The notes below the pieces were generated by a model that was not told where the DNA came from, made no database searches, and saw nothing but the letters and a program-made list of their open reading frames with translations. A DNA stretch of 38,607 nucleotides from Nevskiales bacterium. Its GTDB lineage: Bacteria; Pseudomonadota; Gammaproteobacteria; Steroidobacterales; GCA-2729495. The position numbers were made by a program, and so were the translations under genes. Shown piece by piece: positions 27,828 to 36,449 of the stretch; within the stretch, counting starts at the first letter, position 1; every line of letters begins with the position of its first letter. The stretch spans positions 1-38,607 of the forward strand of contig WYBE01000048.1 of the NCBI GenBank assembly GCA_011526045.1, given 5' to 3'.

Positions 27828-29078
27828 ATGGAACGGGGCGATTCCGGTCACCTCCCCCACGTCGTCATCGTCGGCGCGGGATTCGGCGGGCTGTTTGCGG
27901 CACAGGCACTGGCCGGCAGCGTCGCGCGCGTGACGCTGGTGGACCGGCACAACTATCACCTGTTCCAGCCCCTGCTCTACCAGGCGGCCACTGCGGGCCT
28001 GGCGCCATCGGACATCGCCTGGCCCGTGCGCTCCATCCTGCGCCGGCAGGCCAATGCGACCGTGCTGCTCGACGAGGTTCGCAGCGTCGATGCCGTTCGC
28101 CGCCAGGTGCTGCTGACGCGCGGCTCACTGGAGTTCGACTATCTCGTGCTTGCGACCGGAGCCCGGCACTCCTACTTCGGGCACGATGACTGGGCCGGAG
28201 CAGCGCCCGGCCTGAAGAGCCTCGACGACGCAACCGCCATGCGCCGGCGGTTGCTGCGGGCATTCGAGCACGCCGAAATGCTCGACGACGACCAGGCACG
28301 CGAACGGTTCCTGCGCTTCGTCATCGTCGGCGGCGGGCCAACCGGTGTCGAACTCGCCGGCGCCATCGCGGAACTCGCGCACCACACGCTGGCGAAGGAT
28401 TTCCGGCGCATCGACCCGCGCAGCGCGCGCATCGTCCTCATCGAGGCGGGGCCGCGCATCCTGCCGGTATTCCACGAGTCGTTGTCGCACTACGCGCAAT
28501 GCTCGCTCGAACGACTCGGGGTCGAGGTGCGCCTGAACTCGCAGGTCACGCACTGCGACGCCAATGGCGTTGTGGCCGGCGGCCACCGCCTGGAGGCAGC
28601 GACCGTGATCTGGGCCGCCGGGGTCGCCGCCTCGCCCGCGGGCCGCTGGCTCGGCGCACCGACGGACCGTGCCGGCCGGGTGCTGGTCGGCCCGGATCTG
28701 TCGGTGCCGGGCGAGCCGGCAATCTTCGTGATCGGCGACGCGGCCAGCGTGACCGACGCGCACGGTGTGCCGGTCCCCGGGATCGCGCCCGCCGCCAAGC
28801 AACAGGGTCGCTACGTCGCCCGGGTGATTGCCGCACGGATCCGCGGTGGGCGTTCGTCGACTCCGTTCCGTTACCGCCACGCCGGCCATCTCGCCACCAT
28901 TGGGCGGAGCTCGGCCGTCATCGAGTTCCGCGGCCTGCGTCTGCGCGGTGTCCTCGCCTGGTGGCTCTGGGGCCTCGCCCACATCTACTTTCTCGTCGGG
29001 GTGCCGAATCCGCTGATCGTCTCCGTCCGGTGGCTGTGGCAATACCTTACTTACGGCCGCGGCGCGCGCCTGATCTGA
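27828..29078 (+). CDS. Type II NADH dehydrogenase-like FAD oxidoreductase
   Basis: The product has 416 residues. VIVGAGFGGLFAAQAL (13-28) binds FAD and VIVGGGPTGVELAGAIAEL (about 165-183) binds NAD(P)H. ATVIWAAGVAASP, EPAIFVIGDAAS and APAAKQQGRYVA are NDH-2 hallmarks. The C-terminal LRGVLAWWLWGLAHIYFLVG and the final WLWQYLTYGRGARLI are the amphipathic membrane-binding end of the family. It would pass electrons from NADH to quinone on the inner face of the membrane without pumping protons. Nothing suggests an unusual substrate. It starts 4 bp after the LLM-class gene. Confidence 0.92.
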   Translation: MERGDSGHLPHVVIVGAGFGGLFAAQALAGSVARVTLVDRHNYHLFQPLLYQAATAGLAPSDIAWPVRSILRRQANATVLLDEVRSVDAVRRQVLLTRGSLEFDYLVLATGARHSYFGHDDWAGAAPGLKSLDDATAMRRRLLRAFEHAEMLDDDQARERFLRFVIVGGGPTGVELAGAIAELAHHTLAKDFRRIDPRSARIVLIEAGPRILPVFHESLSHYAQCSLERLGVEVRLNSQVTHCDANGVVAGGHRLEAATVIWAAGVAASPAGRWLGAPTDRAGRVLVGPDLSVPGEPAIFVIGDAASVTDAHGVPVPGIAPAAKQQGRYVARVIAARIRGGRSSTPFRYRHAGHLATIGRSSAVIEFRGLRLRGVLAWWLWGLAHIYFLVGVPNPLIVSVRWLWQYLTYGRGARLI

Positions 29079-29094
29079 GAGGAATCCTTCCTTT

Positions 29095-29121
29095 GGTTCT
29101 GCGCCGATGCGCGGGGATGCC
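29095..29121. repeat. Dispersed terminator-associated repeat, short copy C
   Basis: On the plus strand GGTTCTGCGCCGATGCGCGG matches the reverse complement of copy A; 24 of 27 bases are shared. It lies 17 bp after the stop of the NDH-2 gene, just after a small hairpin (AGGAA/TTCCT), in the same orientation relative to the upstream gene as copies A and B. Confidence 0.65.
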
Positions 29122-29179
29122 ACGAAGCCGCTGCGTCGATCCCGCGCGGCGAGAACCCTGCTATTCGATCAGCGTCCGC

Positions 29180-30214
29180 TCATTGCGACATGGCCATGCT
29201 CAGGCCGATGGCCAGCACGAGCAGCAGCAGCGCCAGCGCCGCGGCGAACGCAGTGATCTCGGTGCGCCGGGTTTCGGCGACGAACTGGGTCGTCATCGTT
29301 TCGTAGGCGCTCCTGAGCGCGTCCGCAGTGCCGGCGTGAAAGTACTTGCCGCCGGTGATCTCCGCGATCGCCTTGAGCGTTTCCTCGTCGAGCTGCGTAC
29401 GCATCCAGCCGCCGCCGAAATCGACATAGCCGCCCTCGGCCGTGCCGAAGCCCACCGTGAACACGCGCACACCCCGATCCGCCGCCAGGCGCGCGGCATC
29501 CAGCGGATCGACGCCGACATTGGTCCGCCCGTCGCTGAGGAGCACGATGACGGCCGAGGTATTGCTGCCCGGCGGTACGGGCTTGAAGCCGGGCTCGTTC
29601 TCTACCTGCGGTGTGCCCAGTGGCGCCGGCTGCAGATCGCTGCGCGCCGCGGACAAGCGCGAGATGTCGAGCGGATCGTCGGGAAAGATCGCCTGCAAGG
29701 CGGCCACGAGGCCGCTGCCGGCGGCGGTGAACCGCTGCGGGCGCAGGTTGTCGATCGCCGCCAGCACGTCCTCGCGCACGATGGTGGGCTCCTCCGCGAT
29801 CATGGCCGACGTGGAGAACGCCACCAGGCCGATGCGCGTGGTCCGCGGTTGATCGGCGACGAACGCTCGCGCGGCCTCCTTGGCGACGGTCATGCGATCG
29901 GGCGGCACGTCGGCGGCACGCATGCTGCCGGAGACATCGATGGCAAGCACCACCACGGCGCGCTCGGAAGGCAGCGTGAGCACGGCCGCCGGCCGCGCGA
30001 TGGCCAGCAGCATGGCGATGAACGCCAGGAACAAGACGGCGGGCGGCACATGGCGGCGCCAGGCCCTGCGGCCGGCTGCCGCCTGCCGCAGGAGATCCAT
30101 GTCGGGGAAGCGCAGCGTCCCGGACTTGCGCCGGCGCAATGCCAGCACGTACAGCACCGGCAACAGCGGCAGGAATGCGAGCAGCCACAGCAGTCCGGGG
30201 GAAAGAAAGCTCAC
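29180..30214 (-). CDS. VWA-domain membrane protein (BatA-like), second copy
   Basis: The product has 344 residues. Two N-terminal transmembrane helices (about 8-25 and 58-75) precede a von Willebrand factor A domain with an intact metal site: DVSGS (93-97), the Thr in RTTRIG and SDGRTN. A C-terminal helix (about 320-340) anchors it again, so the VWA domain faces the periplasm as in BatA/BatB. A GTG at 30214 is used, with GGGGGAAAG upstream; upstream sequence is Cys/Arg-rich and overlaps the preceding gene. It is the last gene of the MoxR unit, 10 bp after its paralogue. Confidence 0.9.
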   Translation of the reverse strand: MSFLSPGLLWLLAFLPLLPVLYVLALRRRKSGTLRFPDMDLLRQAAAGRRAWRRHVPPAVLFLAFIAMLLAIARPAAVLTLPSERAVVVLAIDVSGSMRAADVPPDRMTVAKEAARAFVADQPRTTRIGLVAFSTSAMIAEEPTIVREDVLAAIDNLRPQRFTAAGSGLVAALQAIFPDDPLDISRLSAARSDLQPAPLGTPQVENEPGFKPVPPGSNTSAVIVLLSDGRTNVGVDPLDAARLAADRGVRVFTVGFGTAEGGYVDFGGGWMRTQLDEETLKAIAEITGGKYFHAGTADALRSAYETMTTQFVAETRRTEITAFAAALALLLLVLAIGLSMAMSQ

Positions 30215-30224
30215 GTCCGATCCC

Positions 30225-31250
30225 TCACAGGATGCGGTTGAACCACAGCACCGACAGGGCCGCCGCCTGCAGCGCCAGCAGGGCGGCAACGGCGACGAAG
30301 GCCGCGCTGATCTCCGTCTCGCGGGTTTCCGTCACCAGGCGCGCGCTGACGTCACTGTAGATGGCACGCAGCTCCTCGGCATTATCGGCCGTGAAGAAGC
30401 GCGCCAGGGTCACGTCGGCAATCTGCTTCAGTGTCTGCGTGTCCATCTGCACACGCATGGCGACACCCTCGTGCCGGACCACCGCGCCCTCCTCCGTTCC
30501 GAGCCCGACCGTAAACACACGCACGCCCCGATCCGCCGCAACCTGCGCAGCGGCCACCGGATCCCGCCCGGCGGTGGTGGCGCCGTCGCTGAGCAGCACG
30601 ATGGCGACGGAGGTCTCCGCGCCCGGGGCTCGTGCGGGCGGTTGACCGGTCTTCGCCGACTCGGTGGAACTCTCCCCGAGCGGCTGGTCCGCCTCGGGCA
30701 CATCCACGTCGAACATCTCCTTGGGAAACAGCGCCTGCAGGCCGACCAGGATCGCCTCGCCCACGGCGGTGCCCGCCTGTGGCTCGAGCCGGTCGATGGC
30801 TGCGAGCAGGTCCTCGCGGTTCGTGGTGGGCCGCTGCACCTCGAGCGCGGTCTCGGCGAAGGCGACTACGCCGATCTGCGTGGTCGCGGGCTGTTCCGCG
30901 ATGAACTCGCGCGCCGCCTGCTGCGCAACCGCCAGGCGCGTCGGCGCCACGTCGTCGGCCCGCATGCTGTTGGAAACGTCGATGGCGAGGATGATCACAT
31001 CGCGCAGCGCCGGCAGACTCACCACCGCGACGGGCCGCGCCATCGCCGCGATCAGTACGGTCAGCGCGACGAGATACAGCGCCGGCGGCAGGATGCGCCG
31101 CGATCGCGGCACGGCGGCCGCCGCGCTCCCGCGCCAACGCATGGCGGCGAGCGCCCACCGTTGCCGGCGCCGCGCCATCGCCACCCAGGCGAGCGCCAGC
31201 CCCGGCAACAGCAGCCACGCCCAGAGCAGCACCGGCCACTCGAAGATCAC
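30225..31250 (-). CDS. VWA-domain membrane protein (BatA-like), first copy
   Basis: The product has 341 residues with the same layout as the next gene: N-terminal helices (about 8-26 and 54-72), a VWA domain with metal site DVSNS (91-95), a Thr in ATTQIG, and SDGATT (221-226), and a C-terminal helix. The linker PEADQPLGESSTESAKT in the middle is acidic and specific to this copy. It overlaps the DUF58 gene by four bases. VWA proteins next to MoxR typically act as metal-dependent adaptors or chaperones in envelope complexes. Confidence 0.9.
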   Translation of the reverse strand: MIFEWPVLLWAWLLLPGLALAWVAMARRRQRWALAAMRWRGSAAAAVPRSRRILPPALYLVALTVLIAAMARPVAVVSLPALRDVIILAIDVSNSMRADDVAPTRLAVAQQAAREFIAEQPATTQIGVVAFAETALEVQRPTTNREDLLAAIDRLEPQAGTAVGEAILVGLQALFPKEMFDVDVPEADQPLGESSTESAKTGQPPARAPGAETSVAIVLLSDGATTAGRDPVAAAQVAADRGVRVFTVGLGTEEGAVVRHEGVAMRVQMDTQTLKQIADVTLARFFTADNAEELRAIYSDVSARLVTETRETEISAAFVAVAALLALQAAALSVLWFNRIL

Positions 31251-32176
31251 GCCGGTCGCTCGAGGTGACGCGCCAGGCCGACCGTGGACAGACCGCGACG
31301 CTTGCGCAGTGCCGCAAAACGCAGCAACGTCTCCATGAGATCGTCGCCGGTGGACAGCTCCAGCGCGTCGACCCCGGCAGTGGCGAGCGCCGCCATGATC
31401 TGCGCCTCGCGCCGCCCGGCGGCTTCGGCAAAGCGTCGGCGAAAACCCCGATCGCCGGAATCGACGAACATCTGCTCGCCGGTCTCGGCATCCTGCACCA
31501 CCGTCATGCCGAACGCCGGCAGCTCCACTTCGGCCGGGTCGTACAGCCGCACGGCCACGACCTCGTGCCGGCGGCTCAGCTGCGCGAGCGGCTGCGCCCA
31601 GCCCGGCGTGCTGATGAAATCCGACACCAGGAACACCAGCGAGCGGCGCGGCATGATCCGGATGGCGGCGCGCAACAGCTCACCGAGGTCGGTGCGCGGC
31701 GCCTTCGGCAAACCCGGGCGGTTCATCAGCGCGTGCAGGAAGTGCAGCACGTGGCGCCGACCGGTGCGCGGCGCGATCACGGCCTCGATGCCGGCGCCGT
31801 AGATGATCGCGCCCACGGGGTTGCCATGGCGCGTCAGCACGCGCGCCAGCACCGCAACGAAGTGGTTGAGGATGTCGCGCTTGCTGGCGTCCGTGCCGAA
31901 GTCCACCGAAGGGCTCAAGTCCAGCAGGAACCAGGTGACGACCTCGCGGTCCTCCATGTACTGACGTACGTGCAGCGACTGCAGGCGCGCGGTCACGTTC
32001 CAGTCGATGTGGCGCACGTCGTCGTGCGGCTGGTACTCGCGCACATCGGCGAGATCCAGCCCCGCCCCGCGAAACAGCGTGCGATAACTGCCGTGGAGCA
32101 ACCCGTCCAGCCGCCGCAGCACCGTCCATTCGAGGTGGCGCAGAACAGCCTCGGGGGTCGGCGGTAACGCGGACAT
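31247..32176 (-). CDS. DUF58-domain protein of the MoxR operon
   Basis: The product has 309 residues, soluble. The DUF58 core is visible as LDLADVREYQPHDDVRHIDWNVTAR (about 39-63), followed by a degenerate VWA-like region (WFLLDLSPSVDFGTDASK). DUF58 proteins usually accompany MoxR ATPases and are thought to be their partners. It is 23 bp after the membrane gene and overlaps the VWA gene by four bases, so it is clearly part of one unit. Confidence 0.92.
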   Translation of the reverse strand: MSALPPTPEAVLRHLEWTVLRRLDGLLHGSYRTLFRGAGLDLADVREYQPHDDVRHIDWNVTARLQSLHVRQYMEDREVVTWFLLDLSPSVDFGTDASKRDILNHFVAVLARVLTRHGNPVGAIIYGAGIEAVIAPRTGRRHVLHFLHALMNRPGLPKAPRTDLGELLRAAIRIMPRRSLVFLVSDFISTPGWAQPLAQLSRRHEVVAVRLYDPAEVELPAFGMTVVQDAETGEQMFVDSGDRGFRRRFAEAAGRREAQIMAALATAGVDALELSTGDDLMETLLRFAALRKRRGLSTVGLARHLERPA

Positions 32177-32199
32177 TCAAGGACCTCTGCGGCCGCCCG

Positions 32200-33108
32200 C
32201 TACACCTTGCGCCGCTGCGGCAGGAAGATGGTGATGACGAACAGCGCGGCGAAGACCGCGAGGGCGCCGAGCATGGCGCCCGGGTGATCCTGCGGCGCCA
32301 GCCAGACTTCGTCATACCAGCCGTAGTTGGGCAGCGCCTCGCCGAACGTGATCCAGAGAATCGCCTTGGTCGGGATCGCATAACGGATCGCCGCCATGAT
32401 GCGCGTGAACTTGAAGAGCCTCCACAGCAGGTAGAACCCCCAGACCGTGAGTAATCCGATCAGCACGTAGTGCAGCAGGGTGCCGTAGCCAACCACCCGC
32501 GGGTCGGCGAGCAGCAGCGCGGCGCCGTAACAGAACCAGGTGACGTAGACCGTCTCGATGAAAGTGATGCGGCAGTAGTTACGCCCCTGCGCGGAGTCCG
32601 GCCGGCCGAAGTCGAGGCGAAACCGCCGTTGCAGCCACAGAAAGGCGTTGCAGCGGGTGTCACGACTCAGGATGAAGTACAGCATCGAGACGATGCAGAT
32701 GCCGAGCGACGCCTGGATGAACAGCAGGTTGACGGGCCATTGCGTCGCGTCGTTCAGCGCCGGCATTGGCAGGTCGAGCGAGACTTCGTTGATGCGGAAG
32801 CTGAACGCAGCCCAGCCGGTCCACAGCAGCAGACCGCAGGCAAAGCCGATCAGGGTGCCCGCAACCTCGGTGTTGCGGCGAATGCCCCAGATCAGCAGCA
32901 GCAATCCGGCCACGCCCATCGGCACATAGGCCAGCCACAAACCGACGGACTCCGACAGGCTCCGCGCGAGCATGGACAGGCTGTGAGTCAGCGGCATCGC
33001 GAGCAGCACGACGACCAGCGCGATGAAGCCCACCAGCGGCGGCCGGTAGAGCCGCTCGACCGAGCCGGTCGGAAGCGACGCGGCAGTACCCTGCGAAGGC
33101 GTTGTCAT
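32200..33108 (-). CDS. Multi-pass membrane protein in the MoxR operon
   Basis: The product has 302 residues and about seven predicted membrane segments, for example VGFIALVVVLLAMPL, LAYVPMGVAGLLLLIWGI and LHYVLIGLLTVWGFYLLW. It has no motif I recognise. A cytoplasmic or periplasmic loop DTRCNAFLWLQRRFRLDFGR lies in the middle. BatD or TPR genes usually follow here in Bat-type operons; this protein is not one of them. Its place between MoxR and DUF58 suggests it is the membrane core of whatever complex they assemble. Confidence 0.75.
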   Translation of the reverse strand: MTTPSQGTAASLPTGSVERLYRPPLVGFIALVVVLLAMPLTHSLSMLARSLSESVGLWLAYVPMGVAGLLLLIWGIRRNTEVAGTLIGFACGLLLWTGWAAFSFRINEVSLDLPMPALNDATQWPVNLLFIQASLGICIVSMLYFILSRDTRCNAFLWLQRRFRLDFGRPDSAQGRNYCRITFIETVYVTWFCYGAALLLADPRVVGYGTLLHYVLIGLLTVWGFYLLWRLFKFTRIMAAIRYAIPTKAILWITFGEALPNYGWYDEVWLAPQDHPGAMLGALAVFAALFVITIFLPQRRKV

Positions 33109-33195
33109 CGGCGCAGATCCTCAGCGCGTGGCGGCCCGGCAGACGAAAACCGGGATGCCGGTGTTGCGGATTCTCGGTACAGCATGCTGGCAGGA

Positions 33196-34218
33196 TTACC
33201 GGGCGATCGACGTGCCAGCACTCTGCCGTTGGCTCTCAAGCGGCTTGGCGGGGGGCACGATCCGCGCCATCAGCCGGCGGATGACCTCGTCGGGGGTCAT
33301 GTTCTCCGTGAGCGCCTCGTAGGATAGCACCAGGCGATGGCGCAGCACGTCGGGCGCGAGGTCGGTCAGATCCTCGGGCAGCACGTAGTCGCGCCCGCGC
33401 AGGTACGCGAGCGCGCGGCCACCCTCGATGAGATGGATGGACGCGCGCGGGCTCGCCCCGTAGCTGACGTAGCGCGAGAGCTCCTTCAACCCGGCGTGTT
33501 CGGGATTGCGCGTCGCAGCCACCAGGCGCACCACATAGGTGATGAGCGCGGGATCGACAAATACCCGCCGGCATTGCTGCTGCAAGCCGGCCAACTGCTC
33601 CATGGACGCCACCGCCGCCAGTGCCGGCGCCATGCCCGTGACGCGCTCGACGATGACGAATTCCTCATCCGTGGTCGGATAGCCCACCAGCACTTTCATC
33701 ATGAAGCGATCGACCTGCGCTTCGGGCAGCGGGTAGGTGCCCTCGCTCTCGATCGGATTCTGCGTGGCCATGACCAGGAACGGCTGGGGCACCTTATAAG
33801 TCTCGCCGGCAATGGTGACCTGATACTCCTGCATCACCTCCAGGAGCGCGCTCTGCACCTTGGCCGGCGCGCGATTGATTTCGTCGGCGAGCAGGAGGTT
33901 GGTGAACACCGGACCGAGCGCGACGGAGAAATCGCCGGTCTTCTGGCTGTAGATCCGTGTGCCGACGAGGTCCGCCGGCACGAGATCCGGCGTGAACTGG
34001 ATGCGCTTGAAGCTGCCTTGCAGGGTACGGGCCAGCGTCTTCACCGTCAGCGTCTTGGCCAGCCCCGGCACGCCCTCGACCAGCAGGTGGCCCTGCGCCA
34101 GCATCGCCACGAGCACCCGTTCGAGAAAGTGGTCCTGGCCGACCACCACCTTCTTCACCTCGTAGAGCACCCGCTGCATCAACGGGGCGATATCGGTGGA
34201 ACTGTTCGTGTCGTTCAT
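33196..34218 (-). CDS. MoxR-family AAA+ ATPase
   Basis: The product has 340 residues. Walker A is EGVPGLAKTLTVK (48-60), Walker B LLLADEINRAP (108-118) and the sensor-1 region is VMATQNPIESEG. The C-terminal lid has GASPRASIHLIEG. MoxR ATPases act as chaperones with VWA/DUF58 partners in maturing envelope or metalloprotein complexes. The ATG at 34218 gives the family N terminus; the frame opens 69 codons earlier but that stretch is an Arg/Ser-rich shadow of the protease gene. It follows the protease gene by 34 bp. Confidence 0.95.
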   Translation of the reverse strand: MNDTNSSTDIAPLMQRVLYEVKKVVVGQDHFLERVLVAMLAQGHLLVEGVPGLAKTLTVKTLARTLQGSFKRIQFTPDLVPADLVGTRIYSQKTGDFSVALGPVFTNLLLADEINRAPAKVQSALLEVMQEYQVTIAGETYKVPQPFLVMATQNPIESEGTYPLPEAQVDRFMMKVLVGYPTTDEEFVIVERVTGMAPALAAVASMEQLAGLQQQCRRVFVDPALITYVVRLVAATRNPEHAGLKELSRYVSYGASPRASIHLIEGGRALAYLRGRDYVLPEDLTDLAPDVLRHRLVLSYEALTENMTPDEVIRRLMARIVPPAKPLESQRQSAGTSIAR

Positions 34219-34252
34219 GATCGTGGCTCGGTCCTGTACTGATGGTGGGCCG

Positions 34253-35281
34253 TCAGAAGGGCGAAACGCCCGCCGCCGCTGCCGCGTTCTCGATGGGCAC
34301 GGCAAAGGCGATGCCGACGAAGAAACCCTCGTCGATGGGATTGAGAATGGACGTGACGATACCCACCACGTCGCCCTCGCGCGTGACGAGCGGGCCGCCG
34401 GAGCTGCCCGGATTCGCGGCCGCATCGAACTGGATGAGATCGATCAGGTTGCGCTGGCCTTCCTCGGAGTAGTGCTGGCGCCTGAGCCCCGACACCACGC
34501 CGAAGGTGGCCGTGGGGCCGATGCCGAAGGGAAAGCCTACTGCCAGCACCTCGTCGCCGGTTTTCAGGCCCCTCGTCGAACGCAGCGTCGCCGGAAAGAG
34601 GTCGTCGGGTAGAGTCGTGGCCCTGATGATGGCCAGGTCATGCTCGGGCTGAACGTCGAGCACCTCGACATCGGACTCCGTGCCGTCGAAGAACACCACG
34701 CCGACCTTCTCGGCACCGGCGATGACGTGCACGTTGGTGAAGATCATGCCGTCCTCGGAAAACACCACCCCGGTGCCGACCCCGCGCACCGAGAACTTCC
34801 CCACCGCGTCGCCGTGGTCCGTGGCCGGATCGGCCGGATGGTCCGGCTCCTTGCCGGCCGAACCTGGCGCTGCCGGCGCCGCTCGCTTGCCCGCTTCATT
34901 GCGACCCTGGTCGTCTCCGGCGTTCACGCTCTTGCCGTTCTCGCTCAAGCGGCGCACCAGCACCACGGACGGACGAATGATCTCGTAGGCGGTGGCCGCG
35001 CGGGAGGGCTCGGGCGGCTGCTTCTTCAGCGTGTGCAACACGGCCGCATCGATATCCCGCTGTGTCAGTTTCTGCGGCGCCGGCGTGACCAGCGCGTAGA
35101 TGCCGACCGCCAGCAGCGCGGCCAGCAGGCCCGAGCCGAGCAGCAGCGGACGATCATGGCGCCGCGCAAACGCCGCCAGGCGGGCTCGCCACGATGGCGG
35201 TGGCGCGGATGGCGGCCCTGCACCGTCCGGCATCTCGCGGCGGGTGCGGGGGGACCTGCTGTAGAGCGACGTGCGTTTCAT
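34253..35281 (-). CDS. Membrane-anchored trypsin-like serine protease, no PDZ domain
   Basis: The product has 342 residues. A transmembrane helix (about 45-65) follows a basic, Pro-rich cytoplasmic N terminus. The catalytic triad is visible: H185 in TNVHVIAG, D215 in EHDLAII, S294 in NPGSSGGPL. The fold matches the DegP/HtrA protease domain, but the sequence ends soon after it, so there is no PDZ domain. A low-complexity linker with Glu, Asp and Pro (about 117-160) separates anchor and protease. It is the first gene of the MoxR/VWA unit, so it may process or be regulated by that machinery; the latter is inference. Confidence 0.9.
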   Translation of the reverse strand: MKRTSLYSRSPRTRREMPDGAGPPSAPPPSWRARLAAFARRHDRPLLLGSGLLAALLAVGIYALVTPAPQKLTQRDIDAAVLHTLKKQPPEPSRAATAYEIIRPSVVLVRRLSENGKSVNAGDDQGRNEAGKRAAPAAPGSAGKEPDHPADPATDHGDAVGKFSVRGVGTGVVFSEDGMIFTNVHVIAGAEKVGVVFFDGTESDVEVLDVQPEHDLAIIRATTLPDDLFPATLRSTRGLKTGDEVLAVGFPFGIGPTATFGVVSGLRRQHYSEEGQRNLIDLIQFDAAANPGSSGGPLVTREGDVVGIVTSILNPIDEGFFVGIAFAVPIENAAAAAGVSPF

Positions 35282-35686
35282 GGCCCGCTCGTGGTCGAGA
35301 TGGCGGTGTAGAGCAGATATTACGCCGCATTCCGACCGCAGGAGGCAGGCCGGGTACGATCAGGCCAGGGCGGCGCCGGGCTCTGCCGGGAAAACCGGCG
35401 AACCCCTGCACTACCTGGCGGAGAGGAGGTCATCGCCGAGCCCGTCTCAGGCAGATGTTTCCCGCTCAACAGGGAGTTCCCACGGCCTTCAGGGCTGCCG
35501 CCCAGCGCCGCCCTCGTAACCGCTTGTTTTCCTCGCGCTTCTGATCACGAAGGTGAGCTTCGAAACAGGGGACTTCTGGCTGCCTGAACAGAGAATCAGG
35601 CGCCAACCCGGCCGGCATCCGTACACAGATTCCGAGGGTTTCTGTGCGGTAGTATTCAGTCATACCGATCCGTTGAGGCCAGTCTC
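35282..35686. other. Intergenic gap with no supported gene
   Basis: This 405-bp divergent gap lies between the protease operon and the RHH antitoxin gene. A 65-codon frame on the minus strand (35466-35663) is not supported by a ribosome binding site or family. The end, near GGTAGTATTCAGTCATACC (35648-35666), has short complementary arms (GTAT/ATAC) that could be an antitoxin operator. Confidence 0.45.
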
Positions 35687-35950
35687 ATGCCCCGTTCCAG
35701 CAACGCGCGCGCCATCAAGAAGGCAATTTCCCTGCCGCCGGATCTGGCCCGGTTTGCGACGACCACCGCCCGGGAAGAAGGCAAGACCGTGAGCGCCGTG
35801 GTACAGGACGCGATGCGCGCTTACCGCCTGTCCCGCCTGCGGGGTGAATACCGCGACCTGCAGTCATTCTGGTCGCAGCGTGCCCGGGACAAGGGCATCC
35901 TCACCGAGCGCGACCTGGAACGCTATCTCGCCGGCAAGACCCGCAAGTAA
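35687..35950 (+). CDS. Ribbon-helix-helix antitoxin
   Basis: The product has 87 residues. Residues about 12-45 (AISLPPDLARFATTTAREEGKTVSAVVQDAMRAY) form a ribbon-helix-helix DNA-binding domain, with a charged C-terminal tail that would bind the toxin. It precedes the PIN-domain toxin gene by 10 bp, the standard antitoxin-first order. It probably represses its own promoter, alone or with the toxin. Confidence 0.85.
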   Translation: MPRSSNARAIKKAISLPPDLARFATTTAREEGKTVSAVVQDAMRAYRLSRLRGEYRDLQSFWSQRARDKGILTERDLERYLAGKTRK

Positions 35951-35960
35951 CGGCCCCGGC

Positions 35961-36368
35961 ATGCGGCTCGTATTCGACTCCAACGTGCTGGTCTCCGCTC
36001 TCGCCCTGCCGGGCGGCAGTGCGGATCGGACAGTGGAAGCCGTACTCACGGGCCGGGTGACCCTGGTGCTTTCCAAGCCGATTGTCGGTGAGATTCTCGG
36101 CGTGCTCGGGCGGAAGTTCTCACGTGAAACGGAAGAACTTTCGCGATTGGCGGTCTTCCTGGCTGATCTGGCCGAAATCGTCGTCCCGACCGGGCCGCTG
36201 CACGTGCTCGCGGATGACCCGGACAACCGGATGCTGGAGTGCGCCGTTGCCGGTGACGCCAGGTTGATCGTTACCGGTGATCGCGCAATGCTGGACCTGA
36301 AAAAATTCAAGGGTATCGGAATCGTAACACTCCGCGAATTCCTCAAGCGCGTAGAACCGACCGGATAA
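35961..36368 (+). CDS. PIN-domain toxin (putative ribonuclease)
   Basis: The product has 135 residues. It belongs to the PIN group that accompanies RHH antitoxins. The acidic metal-binding residues are in place: D6 in FDSNVLVSA, E44 in IVGEILGVL, D88 in DDPDNRMLE and D107 in VTGDRAML. Such toxins cleave RNA when the antitoxin is lost. The gene is intact. Confidence 0.9.
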   Translation: MRLVFDSNVLVSALALPGGSADRTVEAVLTGRVTLVLSKPIVGEILGVLGRKFSRETEELSRLAVFLADLAEIVVPTGPLHVLADDPDNRMLECAVAGDARLIVTGDRAMLDLKKFKGIGIVTLREFLKRVEPTG

Positions 36369-36418
36369 GATTTCCGTTCGCGGTTGCCGATAACTCCAGG
36401 AACGACTTTTCAACCGTA

Positions 36419-36444
36419 ATGGTGTCTGCCGACGACGACACCAT
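36419..36444. promoter_or_regulatory. Inverted repeat before the unknown gene
   Basis: ATGGTGTC (36419-36426) and GACACCAT (36437-36444) are perfect complements around ten bases. It sits between the toxin stop and the start at 36450, six bases before the ATG. It could be an operator or a structure that limits translation. No T-run follows, so it is not an ordinary terminator. Confidence 0.55.
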
Positions 36445-36449
36445 CATTG

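Noticed and set aside
35466..35663. 65-codon minus-strand frame upstream of the RHH antitoxin
   Set aside because: The composition is plausible, but there is no ribosome binding site, family or partner gene to support it.
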